From: Listeria ivanovii subsp. ivanovii
Lineage (GTDB): Bacteria > Bacillota > Bacilli > Lactobacillales > Listeriaceae
NCBI RefSeq assembly: GCF_900187025.1
Contig: NZ_LT906478.1
Span: forward strand, 1,782,001-1,846,000
Reading direction: 5' to 3'
Length of the DNA stretch: 64,000 nucleotides
The notes beneath the pieces are model-generated. The model was not told where the DNA came from. It saw only the letters and a list, made by a program, of their open reading frames with translations, and ran no database searches. Shown here piece after piece: positions 27,560-37,058 of the stretch (positions are counted from its first letter, which is position 1; each line of letters begins with the position of its first letter). A program made the translations under genes and the position numbers.

Positions 27560-27588
27560 ACTCTACCACGACAAAGCGACATAGTCAA
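27560..27588 (-). promoter_or_regulatory. Promoter of the T-box-controlled operon
   Basis: TTGACT (27583-27588) and TAGAGT (27560-27565) with a 17-bp spacer on the minus strand, directly upstream of the leader. Confidence 0.7.
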
Positions 27589-27601
27589 CCATTTTTTACA
27601 T

Positions 27602-27644
27602 AAAAAAGCAGCAAACAAAGAACGCTTTTTTGTTTACTGCTTTT
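27602..27644 (-). terminator. Terminator after virS
   Basis: AGCAGTAAACAAA/TTTGTTTGCTGCT stem with a T-run on the minus strand, 3 nt after the virS stop; it ends the vir-adeC-virS transcript. Confidence 0.88.
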
Positions 27645-27646
27645 GA

Positions 27647-28687
27647 CTATTCTTTTGCAATTAATAAATAATCATCTTTTTGTTCAAAGTACAATTTTAC
27701 TTCTGTACCTTGTTCGCTTTTTGACTCAATACAAATTTCGTGACCTAATTTTTTAGCCATTTGTTTTGCAAGATAAAGTCCCATGCCAGTGGCTTTCTTT
27801 TCTTGTCGGCCGATGTTACCTGTAAAGCCTTGCTCAAAAACTCGTGGCAAATCTTCCTCTTTAATTCCGCGACCATTGTCTTTGATATGAAGTACTTTTT
27901 TGCCGGTTGTTTCTGTATCACACCAAATTTTTATTTCGCCACTTTCTTCGGTGTATTTCAAGGCATTAGATATAACTTGATCGAGTATAAAACCAAGCCA
28001 CTTACTATCCGTCCGTACATCGATATCGACATCTTGCAAATCAAGTTTCATTTTCTTCCCGATAAAAAGCTTTGAATGCCGTTTCACAGATTCTCGAACC
28101 ACTGCGCCAAGGTTTTGTTCTTGAATGAAATAGTCTTTGGAAAAAGTGTCTAGCCGAGAAAAATAGAGTGCTTGCATAACCAGTTTATCAATCGTTGTTA
28201 GTTCTTCATCAATTTGCTGAAAAATAGTTTTAGTATCATTTAAATCAGGGTTATTGATTAACATTTTGCTTGCGACAACTGGTGTTTTCACTTCATGCAC
28301 CCAATATAAAATAAAGTCATGATATTCTTGCTGCTTATCTTGCAATTTGCTTATAGTCCGCAGCTCTTCCCGATGTTTTTTTGCCATCAATTGATTAAAA
28401 AAGGCTTGCTCTCGGGTTCTTGGTTTTGGTAAAAGTTCAATAATATTTTCTTCCATTTCTCCACTTACAAGCTCTTCCATTTCACGCCAGTAACTGTATT
28501 TAAAGAAATAGCCTAACACAAGGTAAGCCAGTAAGAAAACAAAAACAAAGATATATAAATAAATGAAATTACCTAGTGTTAGTTTGCTGTTAGGATCGAT
28601 GGAAATGAGGACTCCGACAAAAAACATAATACTACAAAAAAACAATAAGAAAAATCGTTTATCTTTAATATAATTCCACCAATTCAT
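27647..28687 (-). CDS. virS: Sensor histidine kinase VirS
   Basis: 346 residues. Two membrane helices (about 11-29 and 40-62) separated by a very short outer loop, the intramembrane-sensing (BceS-like) layout that depends on a partner ABC transporter for input. H-box with His131 in WVHEVKTP, then N, G1 (DNGRGI) and G2 (GMGLYLAK) ATP-binding boxes. Partner of VirR; here it lies downstream of adeC by 20 nt rather than beside virR. In L. monocytogenes VirR/VirS controls dlt, mprF and other envelope genes and is needed for virulence (recalled). Confidence 0.92.
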   Translation of the reverse strand: MNWWNYIKDKRFFLLFFCSIMFFVGVLISIDPNSKLTLGNFIYLYIFVFVFLLAYLVLGYFFKYSYWREMEELVSGEMEENIIELLPKPRTREQAFFNQLMAKKHREELRTISKLQDKQQEYHDFILYWVHEVKTPVVASKMLINNPDLNDTKTIFQQIDEELTTIDKLVMQALYFSRLDTFSKDYFIQEQNLGAVVRESVKRHSKLFIGKKMKLDLQDVDIDVRTDSKWLGFILDQVISNALKYTEESGEIKIWCDTETTGKKVLHIKDNGRGIKEEDLPRVFEQGFTGNIGRQEKKATGMGLYLAKQMAKKLGHEICIESKSEQGTEVKLYFEQKDDYLLIAKE

Positions 28688-28706
28688 ATTGATTGCCTCA
28701 CTTTCA

Positions 28707-30446
28707 TTAGTTTACTTCATTCGGGATAATTTGGAAGGTTGCAAAGTCGAATAAACCTTGATCGGTTAATTTTAATTCAGGAATAACTGGTAATGTTAAA
28801 AATGATAAAGTTAAAAATGGATCGAATCCCGTCGCTTGGCTGATTTGTTGAAATGCTTTTAAGAGCCCTGCCAAATCCTCTTCCACTTCCTCAAAAGAAC
28901 GATCACTTAACAGCCCAGCAATTGGTAAAGCTAAATCGTGTAACACTTTTCCAGAAGCATCTACTACCGCTATACCACCACCACAACTTGTTACATGGTT
29001 AATTGCGGCTTCCATCGCTTCATCGGTTACTCCAACTGCGACAATATTATGCGAATCATGTGCGACAGTAGTGGCAATTGCACCTTCCGTTAAGCCGAAC
29101 CCTTTCACAATACCTACACCAATGTGACCTGTGTCATGATGTCGTTCCACTACAGCCATCTTGAGTAAGTCTTTACTTATCGATGGCACAAACAAACCAG
29201 CTTGAATGCTAACTTCTTCTATTAGTTTTTTGGTAAATAAGCTATTTGGTTGCATGCCAATGACATAACAAGTCGCTTTTTTGAGCGGAAGTTCTAACTC
29301 TTTTTGTGTTAAGTGATGGTTGATTTTTGGCGATACAAATTGTGTGGTTTTTTGTTGCTGAAAGGCCGTTTCATTTCTAACACCATTTTCGACTACTACG
29401 CTACCATTTTTTAACACTTTAGATATTTCCACCGTTTGTAAATCTTTTAGAAAAACAATGTCTGCTTGATATCCAGCTGCAACTGCCCCTAAGTATGGCA
29501 GATTATGACAATTTGCCGCATTGATTGTCGCCATTTGAATCGCTGTGATTGGCTCTATTCCATTTTCAATTGCTAGACGGATATTATAATTAATTGAGCC
29601 TTCGGTGATTAAATCATTAATTAGTTTATCATCGGTACAAAAGCAGAAACGATGGCTATTTTTTGATGTCACTGCTGGAATTGTCGCAAGTAAGTCGCGA
29701 CCCACTGTCCCTTCGCGAAGCATCACAAACATGCCAGCTCGCAACCGATCAATCGCTTCGGTTGCACTAGTACTCTCGTGATCTGTCCGAATACCAGCAG
29801 CTAAATAGTTGTTCAAATCAGCGCTAGTTAATCCTGCCCCATGTCCATCAATCCGACCGCCTTCTTTTTTAGCATCGATAATCTTCGTTAAAATATCTGC
29901 ACTTCCTTTTGCTACAGATGGAAAATCCATCACTTCAGCAAGGCCAATTACTTTTTCATGGGAATAAAGCGGGTGAAGTTTTTCTGCATGGAGTGTTACA
30001 CCATTATGCTCACCCTCTGTTGCTGGGACAGAGGATGGAAGCATCACAAACATATCCAGTGGCACACCTTCCGCATTCTCTAGCATAAATTCAATCCCTC
30101 TTTCACCGGCCACATTCGCAATTTCATGTGGATCGGTAATAATGGTTGTAACGCCATTTGGTAAAAGGACACGGGCAAACTCAGCTGGTGTCACCATCGC
30201 GCTTTCTACATGGACATGCGCATCAATAAAACCAGGAACGATAAACTCTCCTGCCGCATCGATTACTTTGTCAGCTTTAGGAAAATGACCAATTCCAGCA
30301 ATATAACCGTTTTTAATGGCAATGTCTCCTTCGATAATTTCTCCGGAAAAAACATTGATAATTCGTCCATTTACAATAACTAAATCTGCATTCGCCCGTC
30401 CATCACTGACTGCTATACGCTCTTGCAGTTGTTTTAAATTCTCCAC
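28707..30446 (-). CDS. adeC: Adenine deaminase
   Basis: 579 residues, amidohydrolase superfamily. Metal-binding DAHVHVESAM and TDPHEIANV in the N-terminal half and the GHGAGL motif later on; the C-terminal domain has AHDSHNIVAVG. Converts adenine to hypoxanthine and ammonia, linking purine salvage to the pur genes elsewhere in this window. GTG start with GGAGG about 10 nt upstream. It lies between an unknown gene and virS in the VirR operon; the functional link to antimicrobial sensing is not obvious. Confidence 0.93.
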   Translation of the reverse strand: MENLKQLQERIAVSDGRANADLVIVNGRIINVFSGEIIEGDIAIKNGYIAGIGHFPKADKVIDAAGEFIVPGFIDAHVHVESAMVTPAEFARVLLPNGVTTIITDPHEIANVAGERGIEFMLENAEGVPLDMFVMLPSSVPATEGEHNGVTLHAEKLHPLYSHEKVIGLAEVMDFPSVAKGSADILTKIIDAKKEGGRIDGHGAGLTSADLNNYLAAGIRTDHESTSATEAIDRLRAGMFVMLREGTVGRDLLATIPAVTSKNSHRFCFCTDDKLINDLITEGSINYNIRLAIENGIEPITAIQMATINAANCHNLPYLGAVAAGYQADIVFLKDLQTVEISKVLKNGSVVVENGVRNETAFQQQKTTQFVSPKINHHLTQKELELPLKKATCYVIGMQPNSLFTKKLIEEVSIQAGLFVPSISKDLLKMAVVERHHDTGHIGVGIVKGFGLTEGAIATTVAHDSHNIVAVGVTDEAMEAAINHVTSCGGGIAVVDASGKVLHDLALPIAGLLSDRSFEEVEEDLAGLLKAFQQISQATGFDPFLTLSFLTLPVIPELKLTDQGLFDFATFQIIPNEVN

Positions 30447-30465
30447 GCAATTTCGCCTCCGTTAA

Positions 30466-30924
30466 TTATACTTCAAAAAAGCCTTCGTCAAGTAAGTATC
30501 CTTCTGCCCCTTCAATTGTTGGAAAAACAGCTTCCAAATTTTCACCTGTATAAACAACCCACATCTCATTTTCATAAACAAGTGATAGTTTGTCGCCCCT
30601 ATTATCTTGATATATTTTGGTAAGTCCTTCTTTATAACCAGCTTCATCTTTGTCCATATATTCTTTTGCTTCCTCTAATAGCACGCGAATTTCATTTTCC
30701 GAGTAATCTTTTACGTTAACATAGCCTTGTTTATCCAGCGGCTCTACTTCTAAGAACGGTGCGTAAATAAAAGCATTACCATTCGGATGTAAGTGTTTGA
30801 CGATGATTTTTTTATCACGCTTGCTTGCTGGATAGTGTACGTTCACACGGTCCATTGAAATTTCATGCAGTTCAAAACCACTAATTGACTCTATTAATGC
30901 TTTTTTTTCTTCAAAATTCAACAT
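30466..30924 (-). CDS. Protein of unknown function in the vir operon
   Basis: 152 residues, soluble, acidic, no signal peptide, membrane helix or motif I recognise. It looks like a mixed alpha/beta protein with a charged helical middle (ENEIRVLLEEAKEYMDKDEAG). It lies 20 nt after the epimerase-like gene and 19 nt before adeC, so it is cotranscribed with the VirR/VirS genes. Possibly a regulon accessory protein; no function is claimed. Confidence 0.7.
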   Translation of the reverse strand: MLNFEEKKALIESISGFELHEISMDRVNVHYPASKRDKKIIVKHLHPNGNAFIYAPFLEVEPLDKQGYVNVKDYSENEIRVLLEEAKEYMDKDEAGYKEGLTKIYQDNRGDKLSLVYENEMWVVYTGENLEAVFPTIEGAEGYLLDEGFFEV

Positions 30925-30944
30925 AATGTTTGTTTGCCTCCAAA

Positions 30945-31820
30945 TTAATTTTCTTTTAAAATTGCTGTCACGAGTTCAGGTAACCACGCTTGTAAATCGT
31001 CGAATCTAAAACCTGCCTCCGTCGCCTTTGTGTTATCAAGATAATACGTTTTTTCAATTCCAAATGGGGAATCGTCTTTATCATCTGTTACTTCTTCTAC
31101 AATCGCATTCTGTCCCGTTTTTGCTTCAAGCATATTGATGAAACCATTTAAAGAGTAGGTTCCATTGGATGCAGCATTGATTGGTCCAGTAATTTCAGAG
31201 GATACACCAACCCATTCTAAGAAACGTGCAGCTTCATCTGAAGTAATAAAGCCAATTTCGGCCTGACCATTACTTATACCAATTTCTTGTTGGTTTTTGA
31301 TATGTTCCAAATGGAAATGCAGACGTTTCGTATAATCGTCCGTTCCAAGTACAATCGGAAAACGAACTGCCACGACTGGAAAAGACGCTTTTTGGAAAAA
31401 TATAGCTTCCGACAAACGCTTCCCTTCTCCGTAATCAAAATCTTCTTTATCACCAATAACAATTTCATAATGATTTGGATTGAAGTCTTCTTCTACTAAG
31501 GCACGCCCTTTTTGACTATACACCGATAAAGAAGAGGTAAATATGTATCGTTTTACTTTTCCTTTAAAAGCATCCACAGCATAAAGTGCTTCCCGCGGTG
31601 AGAAACAAATATTATCGTAAATAACATCCCAATTTTCTTTCGCTAATTGAAACAAATCATCCCTAGATTCGCGATTTAACACAACATGTTTCACTGCATT
31701 ACCAAAATCGTCTTTCGTCTTCCCTCTAGTGCCTATCGTAACATCATGTCCCGCTGCAACTAGGCGCTCTACTAATTTCTTTCCAAAAAAACGTGTACCA
31801 CCGAATACGAGTATTTTCAT
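30945..31820 (-). CDS. NAD-dependent epimerase/dehydratase-family protein in the vir operon
   Basis: 291 residues, extended SDR fold. The dinucleotide motif GGTRFFG is at residues 8-14, the strand-4 motif FTSSLSVYS and the catalytic-like pair Tyr/Lys in YGEGK are present. Close to nucleoside-diphosphate-sugar epimerases by sequence, but the substrate is unknown. Located 69 nt after virR, behind a hairpin, so it may be expressed at a lower level than virR. Confidence 0.8.
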   Translation of the reverse strand: MKILVFGGTRFFGKKLVERLVAAGHDVTIGTRGKTKDDFGNAVKHVVLNRESRDDLFQLAKENWDVIYDNICFSPREALYAVDAFKGKVKRYIFTSSLSVYSQKGRALVEEDFNPNHYEIVIGDKEDFDYGEGKRLSEAIFFQKASFPVVAVRFPIVLGTDDYTKRLHFHLEHIKNQQEIGISNGQAEIGFITSDEAARFLEWVGVSSEITGPINAASNGTYSLNGFINMLEAKTGQNAIVEEVTDDKDDSPFGIEKTYYLDNTKATEAGFRFDDLQAWLPELVTAILKEN

Positions 31821-31844
31821 GTTAACTCCTCCTTATTTACGAAA

Positions 31845-31883
31845 AACAGGAAGGACGCCATTCATTTAGCGCTATCTTCCTGT
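31845..31883 (-). terminator. Hairpin between virR and the epimerase-like gene
   Basis: AACAGGAAG/CTTCCTGTT stem with a large loop and a short T-run (TTTTT) on the minus strand. Probably a leaky terminator that lowers expression of the downstream genes, including virS. Confidence 0.6.
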
Positions 31884-31889
31884 TAGTAA

Positions 31890-32567
31890 TCACTCAATCA
31901 TATAGCCTTGCCCTTTTTTCGTTTTAATAAATTCATCTAGCCCGATTTCTGCTAGTTTTTTACGAATCCGAACGACATTAACTGTAAGTGTATTATCATC
32001 GACAAAGCTTTCATCTTCCCAAAGTGCACGCATAATCTCATCTCGGCTTACAATGCTTCCTTTTTGTTTCATGAGTTCATATAAAATCAGAAACTCATTT
32101 TTAGTTAATTCGATTTTATCTTCTAGATGGGTTAAAGTGTTTGTGTCAATATGCAGGAAGACATTGTTATGTTCCATTACGTTTGCTTCTTCTAAATCTG
32201 CATAGGAGTAAGTCCGTCTGAGTAGTGCGTTAATCCGAGCCATTAAAACATCTAAATCAACTGGCTTCTCAATGTAATAATCTGCTCCCATATTCATTCC
32301 CATAATTTGATCCATTCGTGAATTACGGGAAGATAAAAAGATAATCGGTACATTAGAAACTTCCCGGATTTGATTACACCAATAAAATCCGTCAAAGAAA
32401 GGCAAATTCACATCCAAAATAACCAATTGGGGTTCAAAAGCTAAAAATTCTTGTAAAATATTATTAAAATCATCTACCACACCTATTTCAAATCCCCATT
32501 TGCTTAAATGTTTACGAATTGTGTCGCGAATTACCTCATCATCTTCTACTATATATACCTTTACCAT
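31890..32567 (-). CDS. virR: Response regulator VirR
   Basis: 225 residues, OmpR/PhoB type. Receiver domain with acidic pocket VEDDE, phosphoacceptor Asp52 in ILDVNLP and Lys in EKPVDL; C-terminal winged helix (SIVSRDEIMRALWEDE; DNTLTVNVVRIRKKL). In L. monocytogenes it controls dltA, mprF and its own locus (recalled). It follows virB by about 60 nt in the same operon. Confidence 0.93.
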   Translation of the reverse strand: MVKVYIVEDDEVIRDTIRKHLSKWGFEIGVVDDFNNILQEFLAFEPQLVILDVNLPFFDGFYWCNQIREVSNVPIIFLSSRNSRMDQIMGMNMGADYYIEKPVDLDVLMARINALLRRTYSYADLEEANVMEHNNVFLHIDTNTLTHLEDKIELTKNEFLILYELMKQKGSIVSRDEIMRALWEDESFVDDNTLTVNVVRIRKKLAEIGLDEFIKTKKGQGYMIE

Positions 32568-32628
32568 CTCTTGTACCTCCTTGGCAGAACTCTCTTTTCA
32601 TTTTAGCTGAAATAACTTCAAAAGCCAA

Positions 32629-34611
32629 TTACTTTTTATCTGCAGTTACAATTTTGGTAAATGAATTGACACATAAAACATAATAAGCACCGAAACATAG
32701 CATATAAATACCAGTTCCAATTAAAACGGGATACTTAATATTATCAATTAAATTAATCGATATTCCCCAAAGCGCGACCATTGAATGCGCAATTCCGAAA
32801 AATAATGGAATAACAAAAATTGGCCAAATTTGTTTAGAAATAATCTTTTTTATCTCTTTTTCCGTAACACCTAGTTTGAATAAAATATCGAACTTACTTT
32901 TCTCCGTCACAGCATCCGTTACTAATTTAAAGTAGATGATACTTCCTGTTGCTAAGAAAAAGACAATTCCGATAAAGACGCCAATAAACAGCAAGGAGCC
33001 AACAAGAATGGAAATCATGTGATAATTCGTATAATATGAAGAAACATCTTCAGAAAAAAGCGAAGGCTTACCGTCGACAACCGTTTGGACCTTTTTATCT
33101 AACTCCTCACTATGACTTGGATTTGTTATATCAAACATACCTACTGATTCAGGCTTAGTAAGTTTTTTTATATCATTATAGTAATCATCTGATACCACCA
33201 ATGTTTCATAAGAAATACCGGTATTAAAAATCGAAAACTCTCGAAAATCAATTACTTTAATCGGGCTGATTTTTATCGCATTTGGCTTATCAGTTTTTAC
33301 AATCATTTCTCTAGACAACCATTTGTCTTGAATTTCTTTTCGAGCAAAATAAGCGTTTTTGCCAAGTAAGATTGCATCGCCATATTGTAATTTTTTCGGC
33401 GCAATAAAATTTCTTTGCTGTTTAGCAGCTATTCGGTTATATTCAGCTTCCGAAACAACTGGATGAATCATTTCTCTAGGTTCTCCATTTTTATTATAAC
33501 TATCTCCATATTCCAGTGTTGCACGGACCATTTCTGTTTTCATCAAACTCTTTAATTGGTGATTTTTATCTGTATTGATGGTTTGAATGATGTCTTTTTC
33601 ATTTTTTGCAGTCATATTACGCACTTGATAGCTAGAGGGGTTTTCCTCGCTAATATTCCCCAGTGTTCTCACATAAAAACTACTCATCGAACCAATTATC
33701 GTGAGGGTAGTAGCGCTAAGAACAGCAATCATAGCAATAGTACTAGCATTCTTTTTCAAGCGAAAACGAAGCGAGGTAATGCCAATCATATTCGTGCCCT
33801 TATAAAAGAAATGCTTATTTTGATAGAGTTTCTGAATTACATAAGGCGTTCCAAATCGAACCGTTAACCAAGTTCCTAAAATAACAGCACACAAAATCAA
33901 TAATATTAAATCAAAAAAATCATACTTCAACCAAATAGATGATTCTTCCACATTGCTAGTAGCTAAATAGTACCCAAAGCCAATTAACGCTAGTCCAACT
34001 ATCATGAGCAATAATGAACCTTTTGCCACTTTTTCTTCTTTATCATCGTTTTTAAATAATTGACTTAAATTATAACGCAATATGATAAAACTAGCATAAA
34101 CAGACGTAAATAACATAATTCCTAAAAACACCATGATTGTATCGGTAATAGCAGGAAACGTAATAATAAACTCCGCATTTATCGCTAGTCCAACAATCCA
34201 AAATAATACCATTGCAAACATTTTCGAGAAAAATATTCCAAGTAAAATACCGAAAAAAGTGGCTAGCATATACATCATTGCATTCTCATAAAATAACACT
34301 AAAGCAATTTGGGATTTACGTAACCCTAACAATGAATATAAACCAATTTCGCGTTTCCGTCTTTTAAGAAAAAAACTATTCGAATAAAAAATAAAAAAGC
34401 AAATAAACAGGATAAGAATGACACTCGCCGCCGAAAAAATTGCTGGTCCAAATAATTCCCAACGAGTAAAAACTTTATCAATCAATGGGTTATAGGACAA
34501 AGATACAAACGTGAAAAAGACAAGTACACAAACAATTAGCGATACAAAATAAACGATAAATTGCGTAAAGTTCTTCCGCATATTAGTTAATGCTACCTTA
34601 AATAACATCAT
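32629..34611 (-). CDS. virB: Bce-type ABC transporter permease VirB
   Basis: About 660 residues with ten predicted membrane segments, two FtsX domains and a ~200-residue extracellular loop (roughly 320-530), the BceB architecture that senses peptide antibiotics and signals to a small-loop kinase. A cluster of in-frame starts (TTG 34626, ATG 34617, 34611, 34608) follows a G-run; 34611 was chosen because its spacing to GGGGGG is normal. The gene overlaps the end of virA. With VirA it acts as detoxifier and sensor for VirS (family knowledge). Confidence 0.9.
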   Translation of the reverse strand: MMLFKVALTNMRKNFTQFIVYFVSLIVCVLVFFTFVSLSYNPLIDKVFTRWELFGPAIFSAASVILILFICFFIFYSNSFFLKRRKREIGLYSLLGLRKSQIALVLFYENAMMYMLATFFGILLGIFFSKMFAMVLFWIVGLAINAEFIITFPAITDTIMVFLGIMLFTSVYASFIILRYNLSQLFKNDDKEEKVAKGSLLLMIVGLALIGFGYYLATSNVEESSIWLKYDFFDLILLILCAVILGTWLTVRFGTPYVIQKLYQNKHFFYKGTNMIGITSLRFRLKKNASTIAMIAVLSATTLTIIGSMSSFYVRTLGNISEENPSSYQVRNMTAKNEKDIIQTINTDKNHQLKSLMKTEMVRATLEYGDSYNKNGEPREMIHPVVSEAEYNRIAAKQQRNFIAPKKLQYGDAILLGKNAYFARKEIQDKWLSREMIVKTDKPNAIKISPIKVIDFREFSIFNTGISYETLVVSDDYYNDIKKLTKPESVGMFDITNPSHSEELDKKVQTVVDGKPSLFSEDVSSYYTNYHMISILVGSLLFIGVFIGIVFFLATGSIIYFKLVTDAVTEKSKFDILFKLGVTEKEIKKIISKQIWPIFVIPLFFGIAHSMVALWGISINLIDNIKYPVLIGTGIYMLCFGAYYVLCVNSFTKIVTADKK

Positions 34612-35365
34612 TTTCATCCCCCCCAAGAAGTGCTAAAACATCTAACACTTTTTGGAAAAATTGCTTTCTCGAATTATTTCCACGATAAATTTCCGTGAAA
34701 ATTTCCCCGTCTTTAATAAACATAATTCGTTCACAATAACTAGCAGCAAATGCATCATGTGTAACCATCATGATAGTCGAATCACGCACATCTTTTGCAT
34801 GAGACAATCCTTCTAGTAGGTTAGTTGCCGATTTGGAGTCAAGTGCTCCAGTTGGCTCATCAGCAAAAATAAGTGTTGGTTCGGTTATCATTGCTCGGCA
34901 AACTGCTGTTCGTTGCTTTTGTCCACCTGAAATATCATTAGGAAACTTATTCCGTTGTTCATAGATTCCAAACTGGCGCGCAACTAGCTCAAATCGTTCA
35001 TCTATTTCTTTTTGTTTCACATGGGATAAAGCAAGTGGTAAAACGATGTTATCTTTTACCGTCATTGTATCTAACAAATTATAATCTTGAAAAATAAATC
35101 CTAGCTGATCTCTTCTAAAAACAGCTAGTTCTTTTGCTTTCATTTTCGAAAGTTTTTTTCCACCAATCTCAATCTCACCAGAAGTAGGTTTATCAATGGA
35201 GGATAACACATTAAGTAAAGTTGATTTTCCTGCACCGGATGGCCCCATTATACCGACAAATGATCCTTTTTGTATTTCAAAGCTGATACTTCCTAGGGCA
35301 GAAAATAAATTTCCTTTTGAACCATATACTTTTCTAACTTTGTGCGCTTTTAGTACTGTCTCCAT
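34598..35365 (-). CDS. virA: Bce-type ABC transporter ATP-binding protein VirA
   Basis: 255 residues, LolD/BceA type: Walker A GPSGAGKS (41-48), signature ISGGQKQR, Walker B IFADEP and D-loop GALDSKSA. The ATG at 35365 has GGAGG six nt upstream; the longer frame start at 35386 lacks this. Shares its 3' end with virB. The 153 bp upstream contains no consensus promoter, which fits activation by VirR (inference). Confidence 0.9.
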   Translation of the reverse strand: METVLKAHKVRKVYGSKGNLFSALGSISFEIQKGSFVGIMGPSGAGKSTLLNVLSSIDKPTSGEIEIGGKKLSKMKAKELAVFRRDQLGFIFQDYNLLDTMTVKDNIVLPLALSHVKQKEIDERFELVARQFGIYEQRNKFPNDISGGQKQRTAVCRAMITEPTLIFADEPTGALDSKSATNLLEGLSHAKDVRDSTIMMVTHDAFAASYCERIMFIKDGEIFTEIYRGNNSRKQFFQKVLDVLALLGGDENDVI

Positions 35366-35518
35366 TCGCTTCCTCCAGTTACACAATATTATTTGCCTAT
35401 TTTACCTTAAATTACAAGAAGATACTATGGGCTATAGTTGTATTTATTAAAAATTTAGGGAAAATGGAAAAAGCGATTAATCTACTAGACTAACCACTAC
35501 AAAAATTTTTGTCCACCT

Positions 35519-36406
35519 TTAATCATTTCTTATAAATGGTTTATTTACTTCTGGATTTACTAATGTTGTGTAAGTCTCAGGCTTCCGGTAAGCATTTCCC
35601 CAAACTTCAACCTCCCGAAAATTCCTTATCGCTTCTAAATCAAATTCGGCGATATAAATTGCTTCTGAAACATCATCTGCTTGAACAATCACGTTATCCA
35701 GATAATTACCATAATTATCAAAAACTATTGGAGAAAAAGCACATGACTGCCCCCAATTGTTTCCAGGATAATTAGCCATGGCAACCCCCACCATATTTTC
35801 AAAAGCTCTTGTGCTAAGTTGATTGATGCGAGCCGGGTTCATATCACATGCGTTAGGAACAAGAATAATCTCAGCCCCATTTAGCATAAGTTCCCTTGCA
35901 CTTTCTGGAAATTCGCGATCAAAACAAATCATTACACCTAGTTTAATTCCGTCAAATTCACAGACTTTAAATTCCGTTCCATGCTGTAATAAACGTTCTA
36001 ATGAAAAATCACATGTATGCACTTTAGCATAGTCTAAAATAATCTCCCCATTTCGGTCAATCATAATCGCAGTATTTTGTCGTTTTTTAGCTATTTTTGA
36101 TAAATAAGTAGCACAAATATCAACCTGATACTCTTTCGCATGCTTTTTAAGCGCCATTATATACGCACTGTTAAGTTCTACGCCATTATCTAACCAATTA
36201 GTGCGTTCGTCTGTAAAATTAGGCTGGAGTGGCTTATCAAACGCCTCATCAAAAGGGGTAGCATAACCATTTGACCACATTTCTGGAAAAAGGACTAAAT
36301 CTGCACCTTGATTTGCCGCTTCTTTTATATGTTGCAAAGCTAATTTTAAGTTGGTGGCTTTTTGATTAGGTACCGCTTTTTTCTGTACTAAGGCAATTTT
36401 TAACAT
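35519..36406 (-). CDS. Carbon-nitrogen hydrolase (nitrilase superfamily)
   Basis: 295 residues with the complete catalytic set Glu42 (FPEMWS), Lys128 (YAKVHT) and Cys161 (VMICFDREFPES). The superfamily hydrolyses C-N bonds in amides, omega-amides, N-carbamoyl amines and similar; sequence does not settle the substrate. Start ATG 36406 follows GAAGGGAAG; a TTG at 36412 is less likely. It lies directly upstream of virA on the same strand, without a clear terminator between, but is not known as a Vir gene. It may be strain-variable. Confidence 0.85.
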   Translation of the reverse strand: MLKIALVQKKAVPNQKATNLKLALQHIKEAANQGADLVLFPEMWSNGYATPFDEAFDKPLQPNFTDERTNWLDNGVELNSAYIMALKKHAKEYQVDICATYLSKIAKKRQNTAIMIDRNGEIILDYAKVHTCDFSLERLLQHGTEFKVCEFDGIKLGVMICFDREFPESARELMLNGAEIILVPNACDMNPARINQLSTRAFENMVGVAMANYPGNNWGQSCAFSPIVFDNYGNYLDNVIVQADDVSEAIYIAEFDLEAIRNFREVEVWGNAYRKPETYTTLVNPEVNKPFIRND

Positions 36407-36429
36407 AGGCAAACTTCCCTTCTATTGTT

Positions 36430-36933
36430 CTAAAATTTTTTCTTATCGATAAAAATCTCAGCTCCAACAGTTTCATCATCGGCATACGTATCACACATCG
36501 AATGAATTAATGCTTCTAATTCTTCTAAACTAATAGAAACATCAGCCGCAACAATATCCCATGCCATTTCAGTACGCCCATTAATAGAAGTCATTATTTT
36601 CAAACGACCTTGCGAAAATAATTTTATCGTTGGCTTCTTAAGCTCCGTTTCTTTCACTTCATTCCATGATTTGAAGTCACCACGGTAAAGGATTCCACGT
36701 TCTGTTAGTTCCACAGTCGGCGCCGTATTGAGTAACCTAACTAACGGCCGCAAAATGCAAAGCCCGATAAATGTTAGTAAAATAATTTCTTCTATTTCAT
36801 TGATGCCTTTTATATGACTAAAAACGAGATATAACAATATCCCAAATGCTATCCACAATAAACAACTTGAAAAAATCAAGCGGCGGTTAACGCCAAAATC
36901 AATTTTCTCTGTTTTTTTCTCTATCCCTGTCAT
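36430..36933 (-). CDS. Small membrane protein with PH-like domain, unknown function
   Basis: 167 residues. Two close membrane helices near the N-terminus (about 19-38 and 44-64) and a soluble C-terminal half reminiscent of bacterial PH domains (TERGILYRGDFKSWNEV). ATG 36933 has GGAGG seven nt upstream, better than the longer frame start. It lies 23 nt before the nitrilase start on the same strand, so the two may be cotranscribed. No function is assigned. Confidence 0.65.
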   Translation of the reverse strand: MTGIEKKTEKIDFGVNRRLIFSSCLLWIAFGILLYLVFSHIKGINEIEEIILLTFIGLCILRPLVRLLNTAPTVELTERGILYRGDFKSWNEVKETELKKPTIKLFSQGRLKIMTSINGRTEMAWDIVAADVSISLEELEALIHSMCDTYADDETVGAEIFIDKKKF

Positions 36934-37058
36934 TTGCTTCCTCCACTTCCACATTTCTTGCTATTTCTATTGTACTAGAAACAGGCTACAATGGAAAGGC
37001 TCTCATTCTAGAATTGACGTTCATTTCGATTAATTGTATGCTAAATGAAGAATTTCGG

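Noticed and set aside
35502-35513. Palindrome CAAAAATTTTTG after the nitrilase gene
   Set aside because: All A/T core with no GC stem and no separate T-run, so it is not a credible terminator.
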